Origin: Mucilaginibacter sp. OK283
Lineage (GTDB): Bacteria > Bacteroidota > Bacteroidia > Sphingobacteriales > Sphingobacteriaceae
Assembly: GCF_900110415.1 (NCBI RefSeq)
Contig: NZ_FODR01000020.1
Coordinates: forward strand, 23,640 to 87,639
Length of the DNA stretch: 64,000 bases
Direction of reading: 5' to 3'
In this document: positions 1 through 8,809 of the stretch, one piece after another
Position numbering within the stretch: the stretch's first letter is position 1
Layout of the letters: every line of letters starts with the position of its first letter
The notes under the pieces: generated by a model
Seen by the model: only the letters and a program-made list of their open reading frames with translations
Told to the model about the DNA's origin: nothing
Database searches by the model: none
Translations under genes and position numbers: made by a program

Positions 1-1833
1 TTCCAGTTGCGTAACAGGCTTGGCGCCAATAAAAACCATCGGCTTATAAGCCCAAAGGCTTTGCCTGTAAAAGTATTCGGGCTTTTTAAAGCCTGCCAGG
101 TTAATAAGCCCGGCGCCATTACTGCGCTGCGGCCATTTACCGGCCTCGCCCAGGTAATCAATCCCCGTCCAAAGGTATTGGGCAGATATGTATTCGATAC
201 TGTCAACCGCGGTCCAGGCCTGGCGCTGCATGCCGTTTTCGCTGCCATAAATAATGCGGTTTGGATATTTTTTATGATCATCGGCATAACGGTACTCCTG
301 GTAATTATAGCCTACAACATCAAGTTCTTCCGGGTAACCTACCTCGTTCGACATCACTACTCCCGCAAGCGCTGCAGTAACCGGGCGGGTAGTATCAATT
401 GCCTTAACAGCCTTAACCAGCTGTTTGGCAATTACGGTTAACCCACTTGCAGCAGGATGATCAGGCAGGTAGCCTTTACCATAAATCTGCGGATTTTTAC
501 CTGTGTTTAATACTTCGTGTGTGTATGGATCATTTGGGTAATCAATTTCGTTACCAATACTCCACATAATAATGGACGGATGGTTGCGGGCACGTAATAC
601 CATATCGGATAGATCGCGAGTAGCCCATTCTTTAAAATATTCGTGATAGCCATCTTTAGAAGGGGTACCTACATTCCACCCTTTAACCCATTTATTTTTG
701 CCCAGTTCCCACTCGTCAAAGGCTTCATCCATTACCAAAAAGCCCATTTTATCGCACAAGTCGTATAAATAATCGGCGTGAGGGTTATGGCTAAGGCGCA
801 GTGAGTTAACGCCGGCGTCTTTTAATATTTTTAAACGGCGCACCCAAACTTCCCGCGGAACGGCTACGCCCAAAGCACCTGCGTCGTCATGGATGCATAC
901 GCCTTTCAGTTTGGTGCTTTTATCATTTAAAAAGAAACCATTATCCTTATCAAAACGAATGCTGCGGATGCCGACCGTCTGGTTTACAGCATCAATTTGT
1001 TTGCCGTTGCGGCTTAGCTGTACCTGTAATTGGTATAGTTCCGGGTGTTCGACATCCCATAAACGGGGAGACGATACTTCGGCATCAAAACTTGTTTCGT
1101 GTTTGCCAGGTTTTACCTTAACCTGCTTTTGTATAGCTGCGGCAATCTTACCTGCTTTATCAACCAGGTTTATTTTAATGCCGATAGCTGCCTGGGTTGC
1201 TGTGCCGTTGCTGATGTTTACTTTTACGTTGATGTCCGCTTTATCTGCAGATATTTTTGGCGTAGTAAAAGCCACATCCCATAGATCCACATGGACCGAA
1301 TTTTTAACCACCAGGTAAACGTTGCGGTAGATTCCAGAACCGGTATACCACCTTGAATCGGCAAACTCACTATGATCTGCCTTTACAGTTACTATATTTT
1401 GTCCCTTGTAATTAAGGTATTTTGAAAGTTCATACTGAAACGGAATAAATCCGTTGGGGCGCTTGCCCAGGTAATGGCCGTTTATCCAAACTTCGCTGTT
1501 TTTGTAAACGCCATCAAAATAAATGTAAACCTGTTTGCCTTGCCATCCGGCTTCGGCATTAAATGTCTTTTTGTACCAGCCTATGCCGCCGGGTAAATAG
1601 CCCGTGGCGCTGGCCCAGTCCTCACTAAAGGGTCCTTCAATACTCCAATCGTGCGGCAAATCAACGGCTTTCCATAAAACACCGGCTGCGCCGCCTTTAT
1701 CGCCATTGGTAATATCCCCTTTATGGAACCCCCATCCCGAATTAAACAATATCGGCCTGGATTTATCTTGCGCAAACAAAGCCACCGGAAGCGTTACCAG
1801 TAAAAAAAAGCAGATGACGTTTTTAATATTCAT
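1..1833 (-). CDS. Glycoside hydrolase family 2 (beta-galactosidase-like), 3' end outside window
   Basis: Open frame from an ATG at 1833 to the window edge (611 codons seen, no stop). A signal peptide (MNIKNVICFFLL...LFAQ) predicts export. The GH2 layout follows: an N-terminal sugar-binding jelly roll (WYKKTF, VWINGHYLG), an Ig-like domain, then a TIM barrel with LSHNPH, the acid/base glutamate in WSIGNEIDYP and the nucleophile glutamate in IIYGSENG. These residues fit a retaining exo-glycosidase acting on beta-galactosides, though beta-mannosidase or beta-glucuronidase activity cannot be excluded. It is the most downstream gene seen of a minus-strand locus with GH5, SusD, SusC and a hybrid regulator, so it probably trims oligosaccharides in the periplasm. 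The C-terminus is not visible. Confidence 0.9.
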   Translation of the reverse strand, partial: MNIKNVICFFLLVTLPVALFAQDKSRPILFNSGWGFHKGDITNGDKGGAAGVLWKAVDLPHDWSIEGPFSEDWASATGYLPGGIGWYKKTFNAEAGWQGKQVYIYFDGVYKNSEVWINGHYLGKRPNGFIPFQYELSKYLNYKGQNIVTVKADHSEFADSRWYTGSGIYRNVYLVVKNSVHVDLWDVAFTTPKISADKADINVKVNISNGTATQAAIGIKINLVDKAGKIAAAIQKQVKVKPGKHETSFDAEVSSPRLWDVEHPELYQLQVQLSRNGKQIDAVNQTVGIRSIRFDKDNGFFLNDKSTKLKGVCIHDDAGALGVAVPREVWVRRLKILKDAGVNSLRLSHNPHADYLYDLCDKMGFLVMDEAFDEWELGKNKWVKGWNVGTPSKDGYHEYFKEWATRDLSDMVLRARNHPSIIMWSIGNEIDYPNDPYTHEVLNTGKNPQIYGKGYLPDHPAASGLTVIAKQLVKAVKAIDTTRPVTAALAGVVMSNEVGYPEELDVVGYNYQEYRYADDHKKYPNRIIYGSENGMQRQAWTAVDSIEYISAQYLWTGIDYLGEAGKWPQRSNGAGLINLAGFKKPEYFYRQSLWAYKPMVFIGAKPVTQLE

Positions 1834-1865
1834 GTTTAGTAACCGTATTATTTTTTGTTTAAAGT

Positions 1866-1976
1866 GTTGAGTTATGAGTATCGAGTCAAAAAACAACAAA
1901 TCAAATTTGCGGCTTAAGACCAAATACTCATTACTCAAAATTCAGAACTCAACATTCAAGACTCAGAACTTAAAAT
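1866..1976. repeat. Heptad-phased intergenic repeat with long hairpin potential
   Basis: The spacer between the GH2 and GH5 genes consists largely of 7-bp units of the type (A)YTCANN, for example ACTCATT ACTCAAA ATTCAGA ACTCAAC ATTCAAG ACTCAGA. The left part (TTGAGTTATGAGTA) pairs with TACTCATTACTCAA at 13 of 14 positions, so it can form a hairpin. The same heptad style recurs at 27891-27979 and 62705-62881. Confidence 0.6.
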
Positions 1977-3476
1977 TTACTGTTGTACAATTTGCCATTG
2001 CTGGTTATTACCGCCATTCCATGGCCACTGAATAATGCCGGCACCATTGGTGGTTACGCCGCCATTAACATCCAACACAAGCCCGCTATTGCGGTTAATT
2101 ACTTTGTAAACGCCATCGGTTACGGCTGTAAACTGCCACTGTTGGTTATTGCCGCCATTCCACGGCCACTGAATAATGCTTGCGCCGTTGGCGGTTGAGG
2201 CGCTGTTAACATCAAGTGCCAGTGTACTGTTACGGTTGGTTACTTTGTAGTATCCGCCGCCATTGCTGGTTATTATCCATTGCTGGTTATTGCCTCCGTT
2301 TTGCGGCCATTGTATAATACCCGCCCCATTAGCTGTCGACGAGCCATTTACATCTAAAGCCGAACCGCTGTTGACGTTTAACAAACGGTAGTAAGCTGTT
2401 GGGTAAAAGGTATCGGTACCACCTGCGCCCACGCCCCAGCCATATTTTAGCCGGCTTAAACCCGAAGCATTGGTGTTTGAAACGGTAAGGCTTGTACCTG
2501 TACCGCCCAAAGTTTCCATGGCGTAGCTATCACCGGTGCGGATGCCAGGCCAGTAAACGCTGCCCATGCCAAATGCCCGTACCTGGTTGGTTAAGCCCTG
2601 CAGGTACGCAATTTCCTGATCGCCGCCTATGGCGCCGGTGTAATTTTTACCACCCGTCATGGGTACGCCAAACTCGGTTAATACCGCTCGGCTGCTGTAG
2701 CTGCCGATATTGCCCCGCAGCCTGCTTTCCCATTGCGCGGCAGTGGTGTTGGTGCCGTTGCTGAAAAAAGTATAATCATGTATAGATAACAAGCAACCAC
2801 TAAAACGGCTATCGGCCCCAACGCCGGTAATATCCTGCGAGTAGGAAGTTCCGCTAACCAAAATGCGGCCTTGTGGTATGGATGGATAATTGCTTAGCCA
2901 TTGCGCGCAAATGGTTGTCCACGCGCTTAAGGTATAACCATGAGGCTCGTTAAATATCTCGAAGTAAACGTGTGTGTTGCTGCCATATTTATTGACGATG
3001 GTTTGCCACATAGACCAAAACTGGGTTGTATTATCTATTACCCCATCCGCAGCCGACTTTGACTCCCAGCAACCTAATATTACGTTCATACCCTTGCTGA
3101 GGGCTTTATCAATTACTCCTGTATAGGAGTTCCACCAGGTTTGTGATACTGTTGGGTAATTTACCGGCAACCGCAGCGTATTTGCACCTGTGTTGGTTTG
3201 AAGGCCTGATATTACAGCATCGGCCTTTGCCGATACGGTGGCATAACTATCGGTTGATGCCAGGCCGCTTAAAACCAATATCCCATCGCTAAAGTTATCA
3301 CCATCGCAAGCCCAGTTAACCCCTTTTAGCGCGCTTGCCGGGGTTGAATCAACAGTGAGGGGCTTATCCGGAGTGGTCACCTCTGTTTTTACAGGTTGAG
3401 TTGCAGGACTATTATCTTTTTTACAGCCGGTTATTAAAATACCCGCTGCGATTAGTAAACTAAATATTTTTTTCAT
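1977..3476 (-). CDS. GH5 family endo-glycanase lipoprotein with C-terminal ricin-type (beta-trefoil) domain
   Basis: 499 aa. A lipoprotein signal peptide with lipobox ITGC (Cys18) predicts anchoring in a membrane, in this setting probably the outer membrane. Residues about 50-360 form a GH5 TIM barrel: FEIFNEPHG holds the acid/base Glu177 and VLTEFG the nucleophile Glu268. Residues about 370-499 hold three repeats of about 46 aa, each ending NNQQW, the QxW signature of a ricin B/CBM13-like trefoil, which would bind sugar. The likely role is endo-cleavage of a beta-glycan (mannan- or glucan-type) at the cell surface for import by the adjacent SusC/SusD pair. The GH5 subfamily, and so the exact substrate, cannot be told from sequence alone. 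The start follows the ATG giving the signal peptide. Confidence 0.88.
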   Translation of the reverse strand: MKKIFSLLIAAGILITGCKKDNSPATQPVKTEVTTPDKPLTVDSTPASALKGVNWACDGDNFSDGILVLSGLASTDSYATVSAKADAVISGLQTNTGANTLRLPVNYPTVSQTWWNSYTGVIDKALSKGMNVILGCWESKSAADGVIDNTTQFWSMWQTIVNKYGSNTHVYFEIFNEPHGYTLSAWTTICAQWLSNYPSIPQGRILVSGTSYSQDITGVGADSRFSGCLLSIHDYTFFSNGTNTTAAQWESRLRGNIGSYSSRAVLTEFGVPMTGGKNYTGAIGGDQEIAYLQGLTNQVRAFGMGSVYWPGIRTGDSYAMETLGGTGTSLTVSNTNASGLSRLKYGWGVGAGGTDTFYPTAYYRLLNVNSGSALDVNGSSTANGAGIIQWPQNGGNNQQWIITSNGGGYYKVTNRNSTLALDVNSASTANGASIIQWPWNGGNNQQWQFTAVTDGVYKVINRNSGLVLDVNGGVTTNGAGIIQWPWNGGNNQQWQIVQQ

Positions 3477-3503
3477 GATTGATGTAGTTTTTTAGCCCCG
3501 TTA

Positions 3504-3538
3504 AAACAGAAGGGAGCAAGTAATACTCCCTTCTGTTT
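3504..3538. terminator. Perfect 13-bp stem hairpin between susD and the GH5 gene
   Basis: Arms AAACAGAAGGGAG and CTCCCTTCTGTTT pair perfectly around a 9-nt loop. It lies in the spacer downstream of susD and just upstream of the GH5 start on the minus strand. It could end or attenuate the susCD transcript, giving less enzyme than transporter. No long U tract follows, so it could instead be a processing or stabilising hairpin. Confidence 0.5.
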
Positions 3539-3624
3539 AGCCTCACCCTGCCCTCTCCAAAGGAGAGGGTTCTTGATTAGCCCATTTTTTAAGTCCTCTC
3601 CTTTGGAGAGGATTTAGGTGATGC
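3539..3624. repeat. Double palindromic intergenic element (CCTCTCC-AAA-GGAGAGG type)
   Basis: Two palindromes, CCCTCTCC AAA GGAGAGGG (3551-3569) and TCCTCTCC TTT GGAGAGGA (3594-3612), are inverse copies of each other. They are bordered by CCTCACC and GGTGAtG, so the whole unit is an inverted repeat. Elements of this kind are common between genes in Bacteroidota genomes. Confidence 0.7.
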
Positions 3625-3629
3625 TCTTT

Positions 3630-5330
3630 TTAGTAACCTGCATTTTGCTGTAACTGACCTCCAGATGCCTGGATCTCGGTGCGTGGTATTGGCAACCAAT
3701 AATGTTTGGTTTGGAAACTGCGCCCATCCAATGCCACTTTAGGCGTATATGAAAATGTACCATTGGCATTTTTGGTGATTATTACACCTCCCGCCGGCTT
3801 GTTTTCGGTAACATCGGCAATTTTCCAACGGCGTACATCATAAAAACGATGTTCTTCAAATGCCAGCTCAACACGCCTTTCGTATCTAACAGCATCGCGC
3901 ATTTGTGATTGGTTTAATCCGGCGGCCAATGCAGGCATATTAACACCCGGCCTTGCCCTGATCATATTGATGGCCTGCCTTGCCGACATGGTTGAACCAG
4001 CCGGAATAACATCGGCTCCGTAAGCTTCGTTGGCTGCTTCGGCAAAGTTCAGCAGGATTTCGGCGTAACGGAAATATATCCATGGATGGAACCCGGCATT
4101 GCCCCATGGGTTTTGAAGCGGGTAAGCATCGTCCATATATTTGCGTAAATAGTAACCTGTTTTAGTGGTATTCCAGTTGCTATCGCCATCTTTACTGTCT
4201 TTTCCACCTGGAATAAATGCTTCAACAGTACGCTCTCTGTATGGGGATCCGTTGTGTAATACAGTTGCATCAAACCTTGGGTCACGATGATCATAAGGAT
4301 GAGTAGGATCGTATCCGGATGCAGGATCGGTAATTGCTTTACCATTATCCATCTCATAATCATCAACTAAGTTTTGCAGCGGCGTATTACCAGCCCAACC
4401 TCCATAGCCATTTGGCCCGTTGGCAATTTCCATGTGGGTATGGTTGGCATTTTTGGTGTACAGACGCTCAAAAATCACCTCGTTGGTTTCGTTAACCAAA
4501 AACATGTTATCATAACCGCCTGAATAAATACCGTATTTATTTAAGCTGATAACCGCTTGTGCCGCTGTTGCAGCATCGGCCCATGTGCCGGCATTATACA
4601 ACGGACTTGCAGCATAGAGCTTTAGTCGTGATTTTAAAGCCAATGCAGCACCTTTGGTAGCACGGCCTAACAACCAGGTTCCGTCATTATTTAAAGGAAG
4701 CTTAGCAGCGGCATCATCAAGCTGAGCTGTAACATAATCAATGCTTTCTTTAATGGTTGCTCTTTTGAATAGGGATGGATCCTGCAAATTATCACCCAGA
4801 TTTACCACCTTGTCGCCCATTAGCACTACCCCGCCATAGTTGCGGATAAGGTCCTGGTAACGGAAAGCCCTGATAAATTTCAACTCACCTTCAATATGTG
4901 TTTTATGCCCGGCGCTTAAAGGCAGGTTTGGTAAAATGCTTAAAGCATAGTTACATTCCCTTATACTACGGTAACTCCGGGCCCAAAGCACGCCTGCTCC
5001 ACCTAAATTTTCGGGGGCCAATTGTCCGCGCTGTATGAGCCACGTAGCGTCATCATTATTGTAAATAGATTCATCTGTAAGTGAGCTCCACATACTGTAC
5101 TCAAAACCGCGGCCAAAACCGGGGTTTGATCCGTCGCCCTCTTTATCCTGTAACTTGGCACCGATATAACGATTGGTTACATAAGCCTCGAAAACAGCTG
5201 TATCCGATTGAATGGCCGATGTAGCAATCCTGTCTGTAGGTTGCACATTTAAAAGGTCTTTTTTACATGCCGTTGTGAACAGCATGCCGCATACGATGAA
5301 ATATAGCGGGGTTTTATATTGTAATTTCAT
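3630..5330 (-). CDS. susD: SusD/RagB family outer-membrane glycan-binding lipoprotein
   Basis: 566 aa, with a lipoprotein signal (GMLFTTACKKD, lipobox Cys in TAC). It has the SusD hallmarks: an N-terminal NVQPTDRI-like segment, TPR-like helices in the first half (LKFIRAFRYQDLIRNYGGV) and the C-terminal half with FRYAEILLNFAEAANEAYG, YERRVELAFEEHRFYDVRRWK and a final LPIPRTEIQASGGQLQQNAGY. SusD proteins form the lid over the SusC barrel and capture glycan at the cell surface. It starts 12 nt after susC ends, so the two are co-transcribed. Length and motifs are normal for the family. The ligand is unknown. Confidence 0.95.
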   Translation of the reverse strand: MKLQYKTPLYFIVCGMLFTTACKKDLLNVQPTDRIATSAIQSDTAVFEAYVTNRYIGAKLQDKEGDGSNPGFGRGFEYSMWSSLTDESIYNNDDATWLIQRGQLAPENLGGAGVLWARSYRSIRECNYALSILPNLPLSAGHKTHIEGELKFIRAFRYQDLIRNYGGVVLMGDKVVNLGDNLQDPSLFKRATIKESIDYVTAQLDDAAAKLPLNNDGTWLLGRATKGAALALKSRLKLYAASPLYNAGTWADAATAAQAVISLNKYGIYSGGYDNMFLVNETNEVIFERLYTKNANHTHMEIANGPNGYGGWAGNTPLQNLVDDYEMDNGKAITDPASGYDPTHPYDHRDPRFDATVLHNGSPYRERTVEAFIPGGKDSKDGDSNWNTTKTGYYLRKYMDDAYPLQNPWGNAGFHPWIYFRYAEILLNFAEAANEAYGADVIPAGSTMSARQAINMIRARPGVNMPALAAGLNQSQMRDAVRYERRVELAFEEHRFYDVRRWKIADVTENKPAGGVIITKNANGTFSYTPKVALDGRSFQTKHYWLPIPRTEIQASGGQLQQNAGY

Positions 5331-5342
5331 GATCTGTTCTAA

Positions 5343-8300
5343 TTAAAATTTAACGTTTGCACCTAAGTTGATAATTCGCTGCTGCGGATAAAACTGACCG
5401 CTGCCACTGGTTCCTTCAGGGTCATAATCCTTCACCTTGGTGATGGTGAACAAGTTGAACGCGCTTGCATACACCCTTAAGCCGCCTAATTTAATTTTTG
5501 AAAGGAAAGCTGTATTGAAATTATAACCTAACTGAACGTTTTTCAACCTGAAGAACGAAGCATCATTAAGCCAAAACGTACTGTTGTACTGACCACCGCT
5601 GATAGCGTTAGATGCACGATCTGTTACCCTTGGATAGGTTCCGTTTGGATTCGAGGCGCTAAACCTGTTATCGGCCCAGCTGCTGTAAAAGTTACCAATG
5701 CTTCCCGATTCAGGTAAAACATATTGGCTAACCTGCGCCTGGCCTGAAAACAATACCGAAAGATCAAAATTACTGTAAGCCGCGTTCAGCGTAAATCCAT
5801 AAGTAATTTGTGGGATGTTACCATATTTGGTGCGTGTTTGGTCGTCGGCATTTATTTGGCCGTCGCCGTTAAAGTCCTGGTATTTTAAGTCGCCAATTTT
5901 GGCGCCTGTAACATGCGGATAACTGTCAAGATCTGCCTGGGTACGGAAAATACCTATGGCATTGTAAAGCAGGTAGGTGTTCAAAGGCCTGCCGGTTTGG
6001 CGCTGATAACTTATAGCGCCACTGGCTTCATCGATAAAAATGATTTTGCTTTTAGCATAGGTTACGTTACCGCTTATACCCCAGCTAAATTTATTGCTGG
6101 TGTGGTTGTAGCCGAGGGTTGCCTCAAAACCTTCGCTGTTTACTTTACCAATATTTTCCGACGGAACCAAAGGATCAGAACCGTATGGATTTACGATACC
6201 CGAAGTACCTGGCAACGACGCGTTCCTTGCAGCAAGGATGTCAGAACGTTTTTGTTTAAAGTATATGGCCTCAACTGTAAAGTCGTGCAGGAATGTAGCA
6301 TTTACACCAATATCCAGCTTTTTGGCAACTTCCCAGGTAATGTTAGGGTTAGCCAGTTTTACCAGGTTAACGTTTGGCTGAATGGTATTTGACCCGCTGC
6401 CCGGAACGCTGGCTACAAAACCGTTGTTAACCAAAACATAATTGTCAAAATACTGGAAGCCGTTTACGTTGTCGTTACCTAACGAACCGTACGATGCCCT
6501 TAGTTTTAGATCATCAAAAAAGCTAACATTATCTTTAAACCAATTTTCTTTGGTGATCCTCCATCCTACCGATGCCGATGGGAAATAACCCCATTGCTTG
6601 CCAGAAGGGAATATCGAACTACCATCAGCACGAAGCTGGCCTTCAAATAAGTATTTTTCATCAAAGGCATATGCTAAACGGCTTATTACACTACGACGGT
6701 TATAGTTTGAGCTATAGCCCGAGTTCAGGTAATCTGTTGCGGCACTGCCACCCTGTGAAAGCTCGGGCAGTTGTGATGATAAATAGTTGTAGCGCGTGGC
6801 ATCAAAATATTCAAGGTGATTTTTACTTTGCTCATAACCAACAAAAGCATTTACATCGTGCTTGCCAAATTTGCGTACATAATTCAGCTTAATGTTTGAG
6901 GTAAGTAATGCCTGGTTGGTTTGCGACTCAAACAGTGTTGGAGCGTTGTTATTACCGCCAACCACATTTTTGTTGTAAGTTTTTGCATTGGCATCATAGC
7001 TGTACAGAATATAAGGCTTACTGAAGTTTTTGTCAAACGCATATGATTTATCAACAGAAAAGAAACCATCCAAAGACAAACCTTCAATACCCGGAAGTGC
7101 GTAGCTGCCCTTTAAAATACCGTTAAACACCTGGGTGGGATTATTGTTAACACCACCAATATCGGTTACCTGAACGGCCGGGTTGTTGTTTTCGATACCT
7201 GTTGTTGGCAATCCGTTTGGATAGTAGGCTGCAACAATAGGTTTTGCGCGGTACACAGAACGGAATACGTCGCCGGCGCCTACTTCAGGAAACTGCCTGT
7301 CTTCTTCCCTGCCTGAAAGTGACAAGCCTACTTTTAAACGTTTGGTAACATTAGCATCAATATTTGAACGGAAATTATACTGGTGATATTTGGTAACACC
7401 ATTTTTGTATAAGCCATCCTGGTAAATAGTACCCAGCGAAACAAAGTATTTTACATCTTCGCTACCACCGGCAACCGAAAGACTATGCTGATTTTGTAAG
7501 GCAGTGCTTTTAAGTGTTTGCTTTTCCCAATCGGTATTAGGGTAATTTAATGGATCTGAACCGTCTTTAAATTTCTGGATCTGGTCTGCCGAGTATGACT
7601 GGTTTGGGCCTCCGCCAGGATTCGAGTCAAGGCTTATCTCGTTCATGATTTGGGCATAAGTTGCAGCATCGGCCATTTTTGGCAAACGCGTTGGCGAACT
7701 GAAGCCCTGGTTAAAGCTGTAGTTAATGGTTGGCTTACCCGATTTACCACGTTTAGTGGTAACCAGGATAACACCATTTGCCGCCCTGTTACCGTATATG
7801 GCCGCCGATGCATCCTTCAACACCGACATACTTTCGATGTCATTAGGATCAAGCCTTTCCAAACCACCTATCTGGCCTGGCACGCCGTCAACCACTATTA
7901 GCACGTTGTTGCTTCCGGTAGTAGCCAAACCACGAATGGTGATGTTTGATCCATCGTATCCAGGCTCGCCGCTGCGGTTGTTAACAATAACGCCTGAGAA
8001 TCTTCCGGCTAATGCGTTTGAAAGGTTGGGCTGCGGGCTTTTAACCAATTCCGAGCCCTTAACCTGGGAAATAGAACCGGTTAATGTAGCTTTCTTTTGT
8101 GTGCCGTAACCGACAACCACAACTTCGTTTAGTGATTTTGCATCGGCCTCTAATTTTACGTTGATAATTGTTTGGCCGTTAACGGGTACCTCCTGCCTGG
8201 TATAACCGATATAGGTAAAAACTAATGTGGCCGAAGCATCGGGCACGTTTAGTGTAAACTTACCGTTAATGTCGGTAATAACACCGGTAGTAGTACCTTT

Positions 8301-8519
8301 TAAAGTTACTGATACGCCTGGCAGGGTTTCACCTTTTTCGTCGGTTACAACACCGCTTATTTTAAGGTCTTGCTTGTTAACGTTTTTAACTCCCGCATAT
8401 ACCTGGGTTGGTATTGCAGTAGTAGTTAAACAAGCAATGGCCATACTTGTGGCTAATAAGAAAAGCCGGGGTAATCTTTTCCGGTGAGGGGAATGCTTTA
8501 CGTGTAAATTTGATTTCAT
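5343..8519 (-). CDS. susC: SusC/RagA TonB-dependent outer-membrane transporter
   Basis: 1058 aa. Signal peptide (to about residue 42), then a carboxypeptidase-regulatory-like domain (ISGVVTDEKGETLPGVSVTLKGT...), a TonB-box-like segment LNEVVVVGYGTQKK, a plug domain (IRGLATTGSNNVLIVVDGVPG, DIESMSVLKDASAAIYGNRAANGVILVTTKRG) and a C-terminal 22-strand barrel ending LGANVKF. It imports oligosaccharides bound by SusD using TonB energy. It is the first gene of the susCD-GH5-GH2 unit and is followed by susD after 12 nt. Expression is probably controlled by the adjacent HTCS. Confidence 0.96.
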   Translation of the reverse strand: MKSNLHVKHSPHRKRLPRLFLLATSMAIACLTTTAIPTQVYAGVKNVNKQDLKISGVVTDEKGETLPGVSVTLKGTTTGVITDINGKFTLNVPDASATLVFTYIGYTRQEVPVNGQTIINVKLEADAKSLNEVVVVGYGTQKKATLTGSISQVKGSELVKSPQPNLSNALAGRFSGVIVNNRSGEPGYDGSNITIRGLATTGSNNVLIVVDGVPGQIGGLERLDPNDIESMSVLKDASAAIYGNRAANGVILVTTKRGKSGKPTINYSFNQGFSSPTRLPKMADAATYAQIMNEISLDSNPGGGPNQSYSADQIQKFKDGSDPLNYPNTDWEKQTLKSTALQNQHSLSVAGGSEDVKYFVSLGTIYQDGLYKNGVTKYHQYNFRSNIDANVTKRLKVGLSLSGREEDRQFPEVGAGDVFRSVYRAKPIVAAYYPNGLPTTGIENNNPAVQVTDIGGVNNNPTQVFNGILKGSYALPGIEGLSLDGFFSVDKSYAFDKNFSKPYILYSYDANAKTYNKNVVGGNNNAPTLFESQTNQALLTSNIKLNYVRKFGKHDVNAFVGYEQSKNHLEYFDATRYNYLSSQLPELSQGGSAATDYLNSGYSSNYNRRSVISRLAYAFDEKYLFEGQLRADGSSIFPSGKQWGYFPSASVGWRITKENWFKDNVSFFDDLKLRASYGSLGNDNVNGFQYFDNYVLVNNGFVASVPGSGSNTIQPNVNLVKLANPNITWEVAKKLDIGVNATFLHDFTVEAIYFKQKRSDILAARNASLPGTSGIVNPYGSDPLVPSENIGKVNSEGFEATLGYNHTSNKFSWGISGNVTYAKSKIIFIDEASGAISYQRQTGRPLNTYLLYNAIGIFRTQADLDSYPHVTGAKIGDLKYQDFNGDGQINADDQTRTKYGNIPQITYGFTLNAAYSNFDLSVLFSGQAQVSQYVLPESGSIGNFYSSWADNRFSASNPNGTYPRVTDRASNAISGGQYNSTFWLNDASFFRLKNVQLGYNFNTAFLSKIKLGGLRVYASAFNLFTITKVKDYDPEGTSGSGQFYPQQRIINLGANVKF

Positions 8520-8689
8520 ATTTTACTGGGTTTTCTAAATTCAGGATGTCGATCGAACGCATTTTCCGGGCAATTAAAACAGCTGCATCAAGCCGCGTAA
8601 ACTCATGATTTTACAAAGCTTTTTACATGTTATTAAAATGGCCGGTAATGAATTACGATTTATCTCCGGTTAATTGGTAAGGCCAAAAT

Positions 8690-8800
8690 GGGGTTAAATA
8701 GCAAAATTGAGTGAGGGGTAAATTCTCAATTAAATAGGGGGTAAATAAGCAAAACCCGCTTAAATACGTGATTTAAGTGGGTTTTGCTTAGGGGGTAAAT
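8690..8800. promoter_or_regulatory. Direct repeats GGGG(T)TAAAT upstream of susC, candidate HTCS operators
   Basis: The word GGGG(G/T)TAAAT occurs four times, with TAAAT starting at 8695, 8719, 8742 and 8796. The first three are 23-24 bp apart, about two helical turns. They lie 170-280 bp upstream of the susC start, in the gap after the HTCS gene. AraC-type HTCS output domains usually bind direct repeats upstream of susC, so these are plausible sites, but this is inference. Confidence 0.4.
8746..8790 (-). terminator. 20-bp stem-loop after the HTCS gene
   Basis: Arms 8746-8765 and 8771-8790 pair over 20 bp with one G-T wobble around a 5-nt loop (ACGTG). It lies 20 bp past the HTCS stop codon on the minus strand, the expected place for a terminator separating the regulator from susC. 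Confidence 0.6.
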
Positions 8801-8809
8801 TAATCACCA

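Noticed and set aside
893..1318. 141-aa plus-strand frame
   Set aside because: It is antisense to the GH2 gene, which has clear family motifs; the plus-strand product has no domain and odd composition.
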